A stretch of DNA of 38,697 nucleotides, from positions 1 to 38,697 of the forward strand of contig CAYWIM010000040.1 of NCBI GenBank assembly GCA_964458325.1, written 5' to 3'. The notes under the pieces were generated by a model. It ran no database searches. It saw only the letters and a list, made by a program, of their open reading frames with translations, and had not been told where the DNA came from. This document shows positions 1-7,968 of the stretch, one piece after another (within the stretch, counting starts at the first letter, position 1; every line of letters starts with the position of its first letter). The stretch is from JAGMXM01 sp964458325 (GTDB taxonomy: Bacteria; Verrucomicrobiota; Verrucomicrobiia; Limisphaerales; UBA1319). The position numbers and the translations under genes are program-made.

Positions 1-444
1 GCTGGTGTCGTAGCCGCACACGCGAACCGGATTGGCCGGATCGCTCACATCAATCACTTGCAAGCCAGACCAGCCACATGCCATATAAGCGTATGGGCCC
101 GATACCGCCACGTCCTCAGCCCAATCGCTGATGTCGTAGCCGCCCACGCGAACCGGGTTGGCCGGGTCACTCACATCAATTACCTGGAAACCAGAACTGT
201 AATCCGCCACGTAAGCGTATTGGCCCGATACCGCCACGCCATTGGAATACCCGCTGGTGTCGTAGGCGCCCACGCGAACCGGATGGGCCGGGTCGCTCAC
301 ATCAATCACCTGCAAACCAGCATTGTCATCCGCCACGTAAGCGTATTCGCCGGATACCGCCACGCCATAGGCGTACCCGCTGGTGTCGCACCCGCCCAGG
401 CAGACTGGATTGGCGGGGTCGCTCACGTCTACGATTATCAATCC
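1..444 (-). repeat. Tandem 126-bp direct repeats encoding LVIVD units
   Basis: Units with the same plus-strand start (gctggtgtcgtag and variants) begin at 1, 127, 253 and 379, an exact 126-bp (42-codon) period. The first three units are much more alike than the fourth, as expected from recent duplication or gene conversion. The array continues beyond the left edge. Confidence 0.85.
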
Positions 445-681
445 GCCTGTGTATGCGGCGATGTAGGCCAGCCCGTTGGTCACCACAAGGTCATAGGCTG
501 TCCCTCGCGCATGGCCAGGCCATTGGCCCGCCAAAGCCGGGTTCACAGCCGAGGCGGCTATCGACGTCGAACTGGCGCCTTGCACCGACTTTGGCAATGG
601 AAAGAGTGCCAGCAAGGCCGCGATGATACATGCGATAATCGGTGGAAAAGCAGGCCACGCCGACAATACAGACTTTTTCAT
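1..681 (-). CDS. Secreted LVIVD-repeat beta-propeller protein (5' part, runs off the window)
   Basis: The frame is open from an ATG at 681 to the window edge (227 codons), so only the N-terminal part is visible. The protein begins MKKSVLSAWPAF and has a hydrophobic stretch (IIACIIAALLALF) that looks like a signal peptide. From about residue 55 it contains 42-residue repeats of the type GLQVIDVSDPANPVRVGGYD followed by GVAVSGxYAYVAD, which is the LVIVD pattern thought to form a beta-propeller on the cell surface or in the periplasm. The repeats are nearly identical at DNA level. The role is unknown; proteins of this type are often large and carry further extracellular domains downstream. The neighbours (recombinase remnant, tRNA) suggest that it lies in accessory DNA. 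Confidence in the fold is good; no specific function can be assigned. Confidence 0.85.
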   Translation of the reverse strand, partial: MKKSVLSAWPAFPPIIACIIAALLALFPLPKSVQGASSTSIAASAVNPALAGQWPGHARGTAYDLVVTNGLAYIAAYTGGLIIVDVSDPANPVCLGGCDTSGYAYGVAVSGEYAYVADDNAGLQVIDVSDPAHPVRVGAYDTSGYSNGVAVSGQYAYVADYSSGFQVIDVSDPANPVRVGGYDISDWAEDVAVSGPYAYMACGWSGLQVIDVSDPANPVRVCGYDTS

Positions 682-830
682 GGTCGAACCGGAGTTTTAT
701 GTCAGCGAATGGGTAACATGAACAGTACGAAATGGAAACATGAAAACAGGATGAAAAGACAGGTGAAGATGAAGTGGGCGGCGAACCGAGTTTCCGACCG
801 GGCCTTCCCCGATGCATTTGGCGTCCATGT
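682..830. other. Non-coding upstream region of the LVIVD gene
   Basis: Together with the remnant at 831-1081 and the short stretch to 1096, this makes up a gap of about 415 bases without an intact gene. It is more A+T-rich than its surroundings (for example around 700-770) and should hold the promoter of the minus-strand LVIVD gene. I see no convincing -35/-10 pair or RNA gene. Confidence 0.4.
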
Positions 831-1081
831 TCAATCCCCTTGTCCCGAGAATCCATTCACGGCGGATACGATTTCCCGGGGATCGGTTTCGAGGTCGTAG
901 AGCTCCTCGGCCAGCGGCGGCGCATCCGGCGGGGCAATCGGTTCCAGCCGGTCCATCCGGCTGTCGTCCAGGAAGGGCATCCATCGGGTTCGGCTGAAGG
1001 ATCGGGCCAGCAGTTCGGTGGGCATGAGCCAGAGAACCGGCGAGGGACTGCAGATCCAACGAATGGGCTCTGGGCCGTGAT
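831..1081 (-). pseudogene. Possible sulfatase C-terminal remnant
   Basis: An open minus-strand stretch ending at a stop at 831-833 contains LAEELYDLETDPREIVSAV. This closely matches the tail of secreted sulfatases (the P-A-E-E-L-Y-D-L-x-x-D-P-x-E pattern, followed in intact enzymes by N-L). There is no room for the sulfatase catalytic domain: the recombinase remnant begins just upstream on the same strand. I read it as a decayed 3' fragment left by a rearrangement. The preceding sequence (ICSPSPVLWLMPTE) is not clearly sulfatase-like, so the assignment rests mainly on one motif. Confidence 0.4.
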
Positions 1082-1096
1082 CTGCTGCGCCAACCG

Positions 1097-1767
1097 CTAC
1101 ACCTTCGAAGCGGCGGACAGCGGAAGGACGTTCTTGGCCGCCGGCGGGGAGATGCCGAACCATTTCGTCGCGTCTACGGGTAGAGCGAGCTGGCGGTAGT
1201 GCTGGTGAACGACCGCGGCGCTGTTGCCCAACTCACCAGCCACGCGCCCAGCGTCCATCGTCTGCGCAAACCGATACGACGCATACGAGTGGCGTAGCGC
1301 GTTGGCTTTCCACTTTACGCCCGCCGCTTTGCTGACGGCTTGTTGGGCGTCGTAGAAACCGTCGTGATCGCCCATCCACACCGGGCCACGCCTTTCGGCG
1401 TACGGGGCGAGCCAGTTGGCCAGCGTCTCACAGATCGGAACGATCCGGCGGCTCGCCGTCTTTGACTTCGCGGCTCCCACGGTGATGAAGCCTGACCGCA
1501 GGTCGATGTCCTCCCACGCCAATCGTTCAATCTCAGCCGACCGGAGCCCGGCCAAGCCGGCAATCGCCAAGCTGGGCAGGAAGTCCACCGGGGCGGACGC
1601 GAGAAGCCGGACGAATTCGTCCGGGCGATAGATGGCAATTTCAGAAGGCCGAACCTTTGGACGTTCGACCCGGTCAACTTCGTCCCAGCCCTTCGGGAGG
1701 TAGCCGCGCCGTACGCAGAAACCAGTGAAGTTCGAAATCACACGTCTGAAATTCAGCGCCGATGAAT
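1097..1767 (-). pseudogene. Tyrosine recombinase/integrase, 5'-truncated at tRNA-Thr
   Basis: The catalytic domain of a phage-type integrase is present. It has the box-I arginine in AGLRSAEIERLAWEDIDL, a lysine in the beta-hairpin (AAKSKTASRR), the box-II arginine in NALRHSYASYRF, and the nucleophile tyrosine in VVHQHYRQL near the C-terminus. Only the last part of the core-binding domain remains (NFTGFCVRRGYLPKGW), and the frame runs without a stop straight into the 3' end of the tRNA gene, so the first roughly 100-150 residues are missing. The only upstream start codon lies inside the tRNA and is not credible. The histidines usual in HxxR and in the following G-H are asparagines here; I believe this occurs in intact relatives. 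It is probably inactive and marks an old integration at the tRNA. Confidence 0.75.
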
Positions 1768-1842
1768 TGGAGCCAGTTGAGGGATTCGAACCCCCGACCC
1801 ACGGTTTACAAAACCGTTGCTCTACCACTGAGCTAAACTGGC
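1768..1842 (-). tRNA. tRNA-Thr (anticodon UGU), CCA encoded
   Basis: On the minus strand the 7-bp acceptor stem is GCCAGTT/AACTGGC. The D-arm is GCTC-AGTGGTA-GAGC. The anticodon arm is ACGGT-TTTGTAA-ACCGT with anticodon TGT. The variable loop has 5 nt, and the T-arm GGGGG-TTCGAAT-CCCTC contains one G-U pair. The discriminator base is T (1771), followed by an encoded CCA (1768-1770). All stems pair, so the gene looks functional despite abutting a recombinase remnant at its 3' end. Confidence 0.97.
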
Positions 1843-2018
1843 TCTTGCGATGGGCGGCCGATGTCCAGACGCGGCTGCAAGGGCGACTTCATCCATCGGC
1901 CGACAAGATTGCCGGCGCTCCGGCACGGGTCTCGTCTTCGGCGATCTCGGAGCGGAGCGCCACGCGGCTCATTACTATGCGATCGGCCCGGAGGCGGGCA
2001 AGCGCAAATGAGGGCGCG

Positions 2019-2792
2019 CTACAGCCAGCCGCGCCACCGGTAGATCCACCATCCGATCCACTCGTGCCAGGCGGCGGTGAACTGGTCGACGTAACCGAGC
2101 TGCGGCAAGGGGCCCGACGGCCGGCGGCTGACCGTGATACCGGCCACGCGGAAATCGCAAGGGGCAGGCACGACCTCGATGCCCGCCTTTTCGAAGACGG
2201 CCACGGCGCGGCGCATGTGAATGGCGGACGTGACCAGGAGGATCCGCTTCCAGCCCTGCTGCTGCATGATCTCGTGGATCTTGAGGGCTTCGTCGTAGGT
2301 GCTTTTGCAGGGAGGCAGGTAGCGGATCTGGACGGGGCGGAGGTCGTAGGCCTCGGCGACACTCTGGGCGAGCATGGCGGGCTGGCCGACCTGGTTGGTG
2401 TACATCCCCTCCCCGAACACGAGGTAGGGGGCGCGGCCGCGCCGAGCCAGCTCGAGACCGGTCAGGAGCCGGTCCCCGGCGTCGCTGAGATCCAGCGGCA
2501 GTACGCTCGAGGTCGAATCCGCATACGACCCGCCGAGGGTCACGATGGCGTCGGCTTGCGGCAGCTGGGTCCAATCGACCTGAGCATAGGGCCGCTCGAA
2601 GGACTCGAGGAACGCATCGGGCAGCCAGGGGGTGCCGACGAGCGACAGCAAGGCCGCGGCGGCAGCCGGGATCGCGGCTGCGCGCCATCGGCGCTTCCAC
2701 GCCGCTGCCAAGGCGCCGGCGGCCAGGAGCAGCCAGATCAATCCGAGCGGCTCGCCCAGCGGGCCGAGCGCGCGCAACAACGACACTGTCAT
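2019..2792 (-). CDS. YdcF/ElyC/SanA-family (DUF218) membrane protein
   Basis: 257 residues from the ATG at 2792; a TTG three codons upstream is a less likely start. Two N-terminal hydrophobic segments (about residues 10-30 and 35-55) anchor a DUF218 domain recognised by ADAIVTLGG, CKSTYDEALKIHEIM and ILLVTSAIHMRRAVAVFEKAG. The family includes E. coli YdcF, SanA and ElyC. These are linked to envelope integrity or peptidoglycan-precursor metabolism, but their chemistry is poorly defined. The gene is divergent from purB with about 92 bp between the starts, and its 3' end faces the tRNA region. The family assignment is firm; the substrate is unknown. Confidence 0.88.
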   Translation of the reverse strand: MTVSLLRALGPLGEPLGLIWLLLAAGALAAAWKRRWRAAAIPAAAAALLSLVGTPWLPDAFLESFERPYAQVDWTQLPQADAIVTLGGSYADSTSSVLPLDLSDAGDRLLTGLELARRGRAPYLVFGEGMYTNQVGQPAMLAQSVAEAYDLRPVQIRYLPPCKSTYDEALKIHEIMQQQGWKRILLVTSAIHMRRAVAVFEKAGIEVVPAPCDFRVAGITVSRRPSGPLPQLGYVDQFTAAWHEWIGWWIYRWRGWL

Positions 2793-2884
2793 GACGGTCA
2801 AAAACCATAAAATCCGGAGCCGCGCAAATGGATTCCATCCGAATAGACATTGAAATTGCGGGGGGGGACTTTACATTGCGGCTC

Positions 2885-4201
2885 ATGATTCAACGGTATT
2901 CACGGCCCGAGATGCGCGAGATCTGGAGCGAGCAGCGCAAGCTGGAGATCTGGCTGCGGATCGAGCTGCTGGTGGCGGAGGCGCTGGCGGAGGCCGGGCT
3001 GCTGCCGCGGAAGGATCTGGCGCGGATGAAGGCCGGGGCGGCGTTCGACATCGAGCGATGCCAGGAGCTCGAGCGCACGCTGCACCACGATGTGATCGCG
3101 TTCACGACCAACGTGGCGGAGAACATTGGCGCGCCGGCCAGCCGGTGGCTGCACTTCGGCCTGACCAGCAGCGACGTGCTGGACACCGCGATGGCGGTGC
3201 AGATGACGCAGTCGGCGGATCTAATCCTCGAAGACTTGGGAGCGCTGAGGGGGGCGATCGCAGCCCGCGCGCGGGAGCATCGGTTCACGCCGATGATCGG
3301 CCGCAGCCATGGAATCCACGCGGAGCCGATCACCTTCGGGCTCAAGCTGGCGCTGATGTATGACGAGTTTGGGCGAGCCGAGAGGCGGGTGGCTGCGGCG
3401 CGGGATGCGGTTGCGGTCGGCAAGCTGTCGGGCGCGGTGGGGACGAGCGCGCATCTGTCGCCGCGGATCGAGGCGCGGGTGTGCCGGAAGCTGGGGCTGC
3501 GCGCGGCGCCCCTGTCGACGCAAGTGATCCAGCGCGACCTGCATGCGGAGTTCATCCAGGCGCTGGCCCTGGTGGGCGCCAGCATCGAGCGCTGGGCCAC
3601 GGAGTTCCGCCACCTCCAGCGCACCGAGGTGCTCGAGGTCGAGGAATACTTCGCCCGCGGCCAGAAAGGCTCGAGCGCGATGCCCCACAAGCGGAATCCG
3701 ATCACGGGCGAGCGGCTGACAGGCCTGGCTCGAGTCCTGCGCGCCCATGCGGCGGCCGCCCTCGAGAACGTGGCGCTCTGGCACGAGCGCGACATCAGCC
3801 ACAGCTCGGTCGAGCGGATCATCTTCCCCGACTCGTGCACCCTGCTCGATTACATGCTGGTGACGCTCGAGCGGCTCGTCGAGGGGCTGATCGTCTATCC
3901 GGAGAACATGCGGCGCAATCTCGATCTCTCGATGGGGCTATGGCACTCGCAGAGCGTCCTGCTGGCGCTGATCCGGAAGGGGCTGACGCGCGAGGCCGCT
4001 TACGAGCTGGTCCAGCGCAACGCGATGAAAACGTGGGCCAACCACCACGCCGGGCGCGCGGACGCCGATTTCAAGGCCCAGCTGCTGGCCGATCCCGAGA
4101 TCGCCCGCCTGCTGACCCGCGCGGAACTTGACAAGCTGTGCCGTCTGGACTTCCATTTCCGCCAGGTCAACGCGCGGTTCCGCCAGCTCGGATTAGATTA
4201 G
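2885..4201 (+). CDS. purB: Adenylosuccinate lyase
   Basis: 438 residues, the usual length for bacterial PurB. It catalyses two beta-eliminations of fumarate in purine synthesis: SAICAR to AICAR, and adenylosuccinate to AMP. The start MIQRYSRPEMREIWSE is typical of the family and supports ATG 2885; an in-frame ATG at 2828 would add 19 unrelated residues and lie across a run of eight G (2860-2867). Motifs in order are LTSSDVLDTA (about 93-102), GRSHGIHAEP (about 138-147, with the catalytic histidine) and the fumarate-lyase signature SSAMPHKRNP (about 263-272). It is a cytoplasmic tetramer in known members. The gene stands first in a plus-strand run, but the next gene is unrelated to purines. 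Confidence 0.97.
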   Translation: MIQRYSRPEMREIWSEQRKLEIWLRIELLVAEALAEAGLLPRKDLARMKAGAAFDIERCQELERTLHHDVIAFTTNVAENIGAPASRWLHFGLTSSDVLDTAMAVQMTQSADLILEDLGALRGAIAARAREHRFTPMIGRSHGIHAEPITFGLKLALMYDEFGRAERRVAAARDAVAVGKLSGAVGTSAHLSPRIEARVCRKLGLRAAPLSTQVIQRDLHAEFIQALALVGASIERWATEFRHLQRTEVLEVEEYFARGQKGSSAMPHKRNPITGERLTGLARVLRAHAAAALENVALWHERDISHSSVERIIFPDSCTLLDYMLVTLERLVEGLIVYPENMRRNLDLSMGLWHSQSVLLALIRKGLTREAAYELVQRNAMKTWANHHAGRADADFKAQLLADPEIARLLTRAELDKLCRLDFHFRQVNARFRQLGLD

Positions 4202-4256
4202 GCCGATGCATCGCCGAACTCGGGCATGCTGGCGGCAGCGTTCCCGGACAGTGGAC

Positions 4257-5561
4257 ATGAACATCTCGCACTTGAACCATCATCCAGAAATGAACTCACG
4301 GATCGGACTGAGTCGTCGTCGGTTTCTTCAGGGGGCATTGGCGGCGCCGTTTCTGGGGCAGATCGTGCCCCGCCGCCTTTTGGGGGGCGCCGGCCAGATC
4401 TCGCCCAGCAACGAGCTGACCAAGGCGGTGATCGGCGTGGGCGGGATGGGCCAGGGGCATCTCTCCTACCCCGGCGCCCGCCTGCTGGCGATCTGCGATG
4501 TGGATGCGGGCCACCTCGAGTCGACCTTGAAGAAGGTGGGCCCGGCCGTCCGCGGCTACCGCGATTTCCGGGAGGTGCTCGAGCGCCCCGACATTGATAT
4601 CATCCACATCCCGACGCCGCCGCATTGGCATGGGGCGATCGCCGTGGCGGCGGCGCGCGCGGGCAAGGACATCTGGTGCGAGAAGCCCATGACCCGGACG
4701 ATCGGCGAGGGGCGGAAAGTCGTGGCCGCGGTCCAGCGCTACGGCCGGATCTTCCGGCTCAACACGTGGTTCCGGTTCCAGGGCCAATTCTACGGGTTCG
4801 GCACGACGGTCCAGCCGATCAAGAAGCTCGTGGCTAACCGGCTGCTGGGCTGGCCGCTCAAGGCAACGGTGAGCGGGGTGACCGGATTCGACTGGAAGTT
4901 CCAGTGGGTGGGCCGGACCGATCTGACCCCCCAGCCGGTCCCGGCGGGTCTCGACTACGATTTCTGGCTCGGGCCCGCCCCGATCAAGCCGTATCATCCG
5001 CACCGCGTTCACAGCACGTTTCGCGGGTATTGGGATTACGACGGCGGCGGTTTGGGCGACATGGGCCAGCATTACCTGGATCCGGTCCAGTATTTGCTCG
5101 AGAAGGACGACACCAGCCCGATCGAGATCGAGGTGGACGCCCCGCAGCAGCATCCGGAGGCGGTCCTGACCTGGCGGCGGTTCCGGCTGAAATACGCCGA
5201 CGGCTGCGAGATCATCCTCGATGGCGAGAACCGGGATCAGAACGCGCCCTTCCTCGAGGGGCCCGAGGGCCGGCTCGACCGCGGGTTCCGCTGCTCGGTG
5301 CCGCATTTTGCCGACAAGCTGGCCGCCCTGCCCGATCCCGAGCCGCAGGTCACCGATTTCAGCGAGGCGGTTCGGACCCGCCGGAAATTCGCCCTCAACG
5401 AATCCAACGGCCATCGTTCCTGCACGATCGTCAATCTGTGCAAGGCCGCGCTCCAGCTCGGACGCAGCCTGAAGTTCGATCCCGTTCAACAGCGGTTTAT
5501 CGGCGATGCCGAGGCGAACCGCCTGGTGGATCAACCCATGCGCGCCCCGTGGCAGATTTGA
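4257..5561 (+). CDS. Tat-exported Gfo/Idh/MocA-family oxidoreductase
   Basis: About 434 residues from ATG 4257; ATG 4290 (MNSRIGLSRRRF) is an equally possible start. The N-terminus carries a twin-arginine signal, LSRRRFLQGALAAPFLG, so the folded, cofactor-loaded enzyme should be exported to the periplasm. The Rossmann motif is AVIGVGGMGQGHL. The family signature CEKPMT supplies the EKP lysine that usually contacts NAD(P) and substrate. A C-terminal alpha/beta domain includes DYDGGGLGDMGQHYLDPVQY. Members oxidise or epimerise sugars and cyclitols, or open glycosides through keto intermediates; exported versions are abundant in polysaccharide-degrading Verrucomicrobiota and Planctomycetota. The substrate cannot be read from the sequence. 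It is followed 19 bp later by the HEAT-repeat gene. Confidence 0.9.
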   Translation: MNISHLNHHPEMNSRIGLSRRRFLQGALAAPFLGQIVPRRLLGGAGQISPSNELTKAVIGVGGMGQGHLSYPGARLLAICDVDAGHLESTLKKVGPAVRGYRDFREVLERPDIDIIHIPTPPHWHGAIAVAAARAGKDIWCEKPMTRTIGEGRKVVAAVQRYGRIFRLNTWFRFQGQFYGFGTTVQPIKKLVANRLLGWPLKATVSGVTGFDWKFQWVGRTDLTPQPVPAGLDYDFWLGPAPIKPYHPHRVHSTFRGYWDYDGGGLGDMGQHYLDPVQYLLEKDDTSPIEIEVDAPQQHPEAVLTWRRFRLKYADGCEIILDGENRDQNAPFLEGPEGRLDRGFRCSVPHFADKLAALPDPEPQVTDFSEAVRTRRKFALNESNGHRSCTIVNLCKAALQLGRSLKFDPVQQRFIGDAEANRLVDQPMRAPWQI

Positions 5562-5580
5562 CCGCACATCGCACGATCCA

Positions 5581-7890
5581 ATGGCGCGTTTGATCCTTCA
5601 CCCTGGCTCAACCCATCCGATGATGCACACCATGAACGATACCTGTGCCGCTCGACTCGATTGCCCGCACCACCCGAACGCCAAGCGAATCACCATCCGC
5701 ACCCCGAGACGGGGCGCCGGGCTCTCCGCGATCGCGGGGCTATCCGCGCTTCTCCTCCTGTTGTTCCTGAACCCGAACGCCCGGTCGGCCTCGCCAGACG
5801 AGGCGGCGGCGGCATTCGTGGCGCGGATGCCGATGGCATCGACGGCGGAGCTCGAGACGGCCGTCGCGGGCTTGATCCGCGAGGGGCCGGAAGCGGTTTC
5901 GGCGGTGTGCGGCCGGCTGGCGCCGGCCGGCGCCGGCTCCGACGCGCCGGCTCGATTTGCCGTTCACGCCCTGGCGATCCAAGCGGCCCGGCCGGGCGCC
6001 GACGCCGAGCGCGGCGTGGTGGCTCGAGCCCTGCTCCAGGCCTTGGAGCAGAATCGCGACCGCGGGGTGCGATCGTTCCTGCTGGCCCAGCTTGCGTGGG
6101 TGGCCCAGGAAGAGAACGCGGCCGCCATGATCCCATTCCTGAAGGACCCCGATCTGGCGGATCCGGCCGCTCGAGTGCTGCTCACGATCCGCGCCCCATC
6201 GGCATGCCCGGCCGCGCTCGAGGCCCTTGCCAACGCGAAGGGCACGCATCGGCTGAGCTTGATCCAGGTGCTGGGCCAGATGCGATGCACGAATGCGGCG
6301 CTCGCGCTGGCCGACCTGGCGAGTAATCCGGATCCCGCGACTCGCCTTGCCGCCGCCCACGCCCTGGCCGAGATCGCCGTCGCCCCGGCCGGACGAACCC
6401 TCCGCGCCGCCCTCGAGGGGGCTGCTACCGTCCGCGAGCGAGACGAGCTGGCGGCCGCGAGCCTGCATTACGCAGGCCGGCTGGCGGACTCGGGACAGCC
6501 CCTGCGGGCCGCGCGGCTTTGCCGGGAGGCCATCGATCGCTGGACCGCTCCCGACCAATCTCACCTCCGATGTGCGGCGCTGAGCACTCTGGCGGATGCA
6601 GCGGGAGCGGACGCCATGCCAGCCCTGCTGGCGGCGATGTCGAGCGAGGACTCGGCATTCCGCAGGACCGCGGTGGGCCTTGCCCGCCGATTTTCCGGGT
6701 CCGACGCGACGGCCGCCTGGGCGAGCCTTCTCCCGGGCGCATCGACGGCCGCGCAGCGTGAGATCCTTGCGATGCTGGGCGAGCGCGGCGATTCCACCGC
6801 GCTCCCCGCGGTCTTCTCCCGGCTGAAGGAAGGGAGCGATGAGGTCCGGCCCTCGGCGATCGAAGCTGCGCTGCGCCTGGGCGGCGCCGCCCAGCTGAAG
6901 CCCATCCTCGATCTCCGCCCCGAGCCCGGGGCCGGCGAGATCCGAGCGATAGTGGACGGACTGCGGTTGTTGCCAGCCGGCCGCGTGACTTCGGCCGTGG
7001 CGGACCAACTGCCGCGAGCTCGTCCGGAGCTGCGGGTTGGCCTCATCGAAATCCTTGGGGCCCGGCATGCTCGCGAGCAGGCGGGGCTGCTTCTGGCTCA
7101 GGCCGAGGACGCCGATCGCGGCGTGCGGCTGGCGGCGCGCAAAGCCCTTGCGACAACGGCTTCCATGGACCACCTGCCGGCGCTGGCGGACATGGTGGCC
7201 AAGGACACCGATGCGGATCTGCGGGCGGCCGCGCAGCAGGCGGTGATCGCCGTGGCGCGATCCGGATCCGATCCTGACACGGCGGCCGGCCCGATCCGGC
7301 TCCAGGTGCTTCAAACGGCAGACGCCCAGCGGATCGCCCTGATGGAATGCCTGGCTGGCGTGGGCGGGCCGCGGAATGCCCACCTGGTCGCGATGCACCT
7401 TCGGCCCGACGACGCCGCCATGCAGGATGCCGCCGTGCGCATCCTGGCTGACTGGTCGGACGCATCGGCGGCGCCGGCGCTCCTGGAGGTGATCTCGGGC
7501 GATCATCCGCCCCGCCTGCAAGCGCTCGCGCTGCGCGGCCTGCTCCGAATCGCCGATCTCGAGACCGTCACCGAGGCGCAGCGGCTCGAATGGATGCGGG
7601 CGGCGCTGTCGCGTCTCGCCCGGCCGGAGGACCAGAAGACCGTGCTGGCGGCCTTGGCGGAGCTGCGGACGGTCGCATCGGCCCGCCTGGTTGCCGACCA
7701 CCTGGGCCGCCCCGAGGTGCAGAACGAGGCCGCGCAAGCCCTCGTCCGAATCGTCTGTCCTCGCAATGCCCGGGATCAGGGACTGCGGGATCCCTCGCTT
7801 GTCGGGCCGCTGCGGCAGGCGCTCGCGTTGCCTGGGATGGCCGAGCCGATGCGCCGGCAGATCGAGGCGCATCTGAAGAGGATGGAATAG
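5581..7890 (+). CDS. Exported HEAT-repeat protein
   Basis: 769 residues from ATG 5581; ATGs at 5620, 5623 and 5632 are alternatives and no good Shine-Dalgarno separates them. After a basic N-terminal region comes a hydrophobic segment (GLSALLLLLFLNPNARSA) ending in a plausible signal-peptidase site. The rest is an alanine- and leucine-rich array of about 30-40-residue helical pairs, for example AALALADLASNPDPATRLAAA, typical of HEAT/PBS-lyase repeats (alpha-solenoid). No catalytic domain is seen, so it is probably a periplasmic scaffold or binding protein. It lies 19 bp downstream of the Gfo/Idh/MocA gene and may be co-transcribed with it. Its 3' end faces the BNR gene across a 78-bp gap. Confidence 0.82.
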   Translation: MARLILHPGSTHPMMHTMNDTCAARLDCPHHPNAKRITIRTPRRGAGLSAIAGLSALLLLLFLNPNARSASPDEAAAAFVARMPMASTAELETAVAGLIREGPEAVSAVCGRLAPAGAGSDAPARFAVHALAIQAARPGADAERGVVARALLQALEQNRDRGVRSFLLAQLAWVAQEENAAAMIPFLKDPDLADPAARVLLTIRAPSACPAALEALANAKGTHRLSLIQVLGQMRCTNAALALADLASNPDPATRLAAAHALAEIAVAPAGRTLRAALEGAATVRERDELAAASLHYAGRLADSGQPLRAARLCREAIDRWTAPDQSHLRCAALSTLADAAGADAMPALLAAMSSEDSAFRRTAVGLARRFSGSDATAAWASLLPGASTAAQREILAMLGERGDSTALPAVFSRLKEGSDEVRPSAIEAALRLGGAAQLKPILDLRPEPGAGEIRAIVDGLRLLPAGRVTSAVADQLPRARPELRVGLIEILGARHAREQAGLLLAQAEDADRGVRLAARKALATTASMDHLPALADMVAKDTDADLRAAAQQAVIAVARSGSDPDTAAGPIRLQVLQTADAQRIALMECLAGVGGPRNAHLVAMHLRPDDAAMQDAAVRILADWSDASAAPALLEVISGDHPPRLQALALRGLLRIADLETVTEAQRLEWMRAALSRLARPEDQKTVLAALAELRTVASARLVADHLGRPEVQNEAAQALVRIVCPRNARDQGLRDPSLVGPLRQALALPGMAEPMRRQIEAHLKRME

Positions 7891-7968
7891 CGGGCGCCCC
7901 GAACCTTCCGGACCGCGGACGCATGCCTTGGATGGCAAGCGACAATGTCCGCCTGGCCACCTCGGCGG

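Noticed and set aside
1768..1828. Start of the integrase inside the tRNA (GTG at 1828)
   Set aside because: The apparent N-terminus VEQRFCKPWVGGSNPSTG is a translation of the tRNA gene, a familiar artefact; the integrase is truncated instead.
1860..2018. Plus-strand tail-like frame ending HAAHYYAIGPEAGKRK before a stop near 2010
   Set aside because: It looks protein-like for about 30 codons, but no start, family or upstream continuation can be supported across the tRNA. It could be a gene-end remnant.
5740..7938. 732-codon minus-strand open frame opposite the HEAT-repeat gene
   Set aside because: The sense strand has a signal peptide and alpha-solenoid repeats; the antisense is a compositional shadow.
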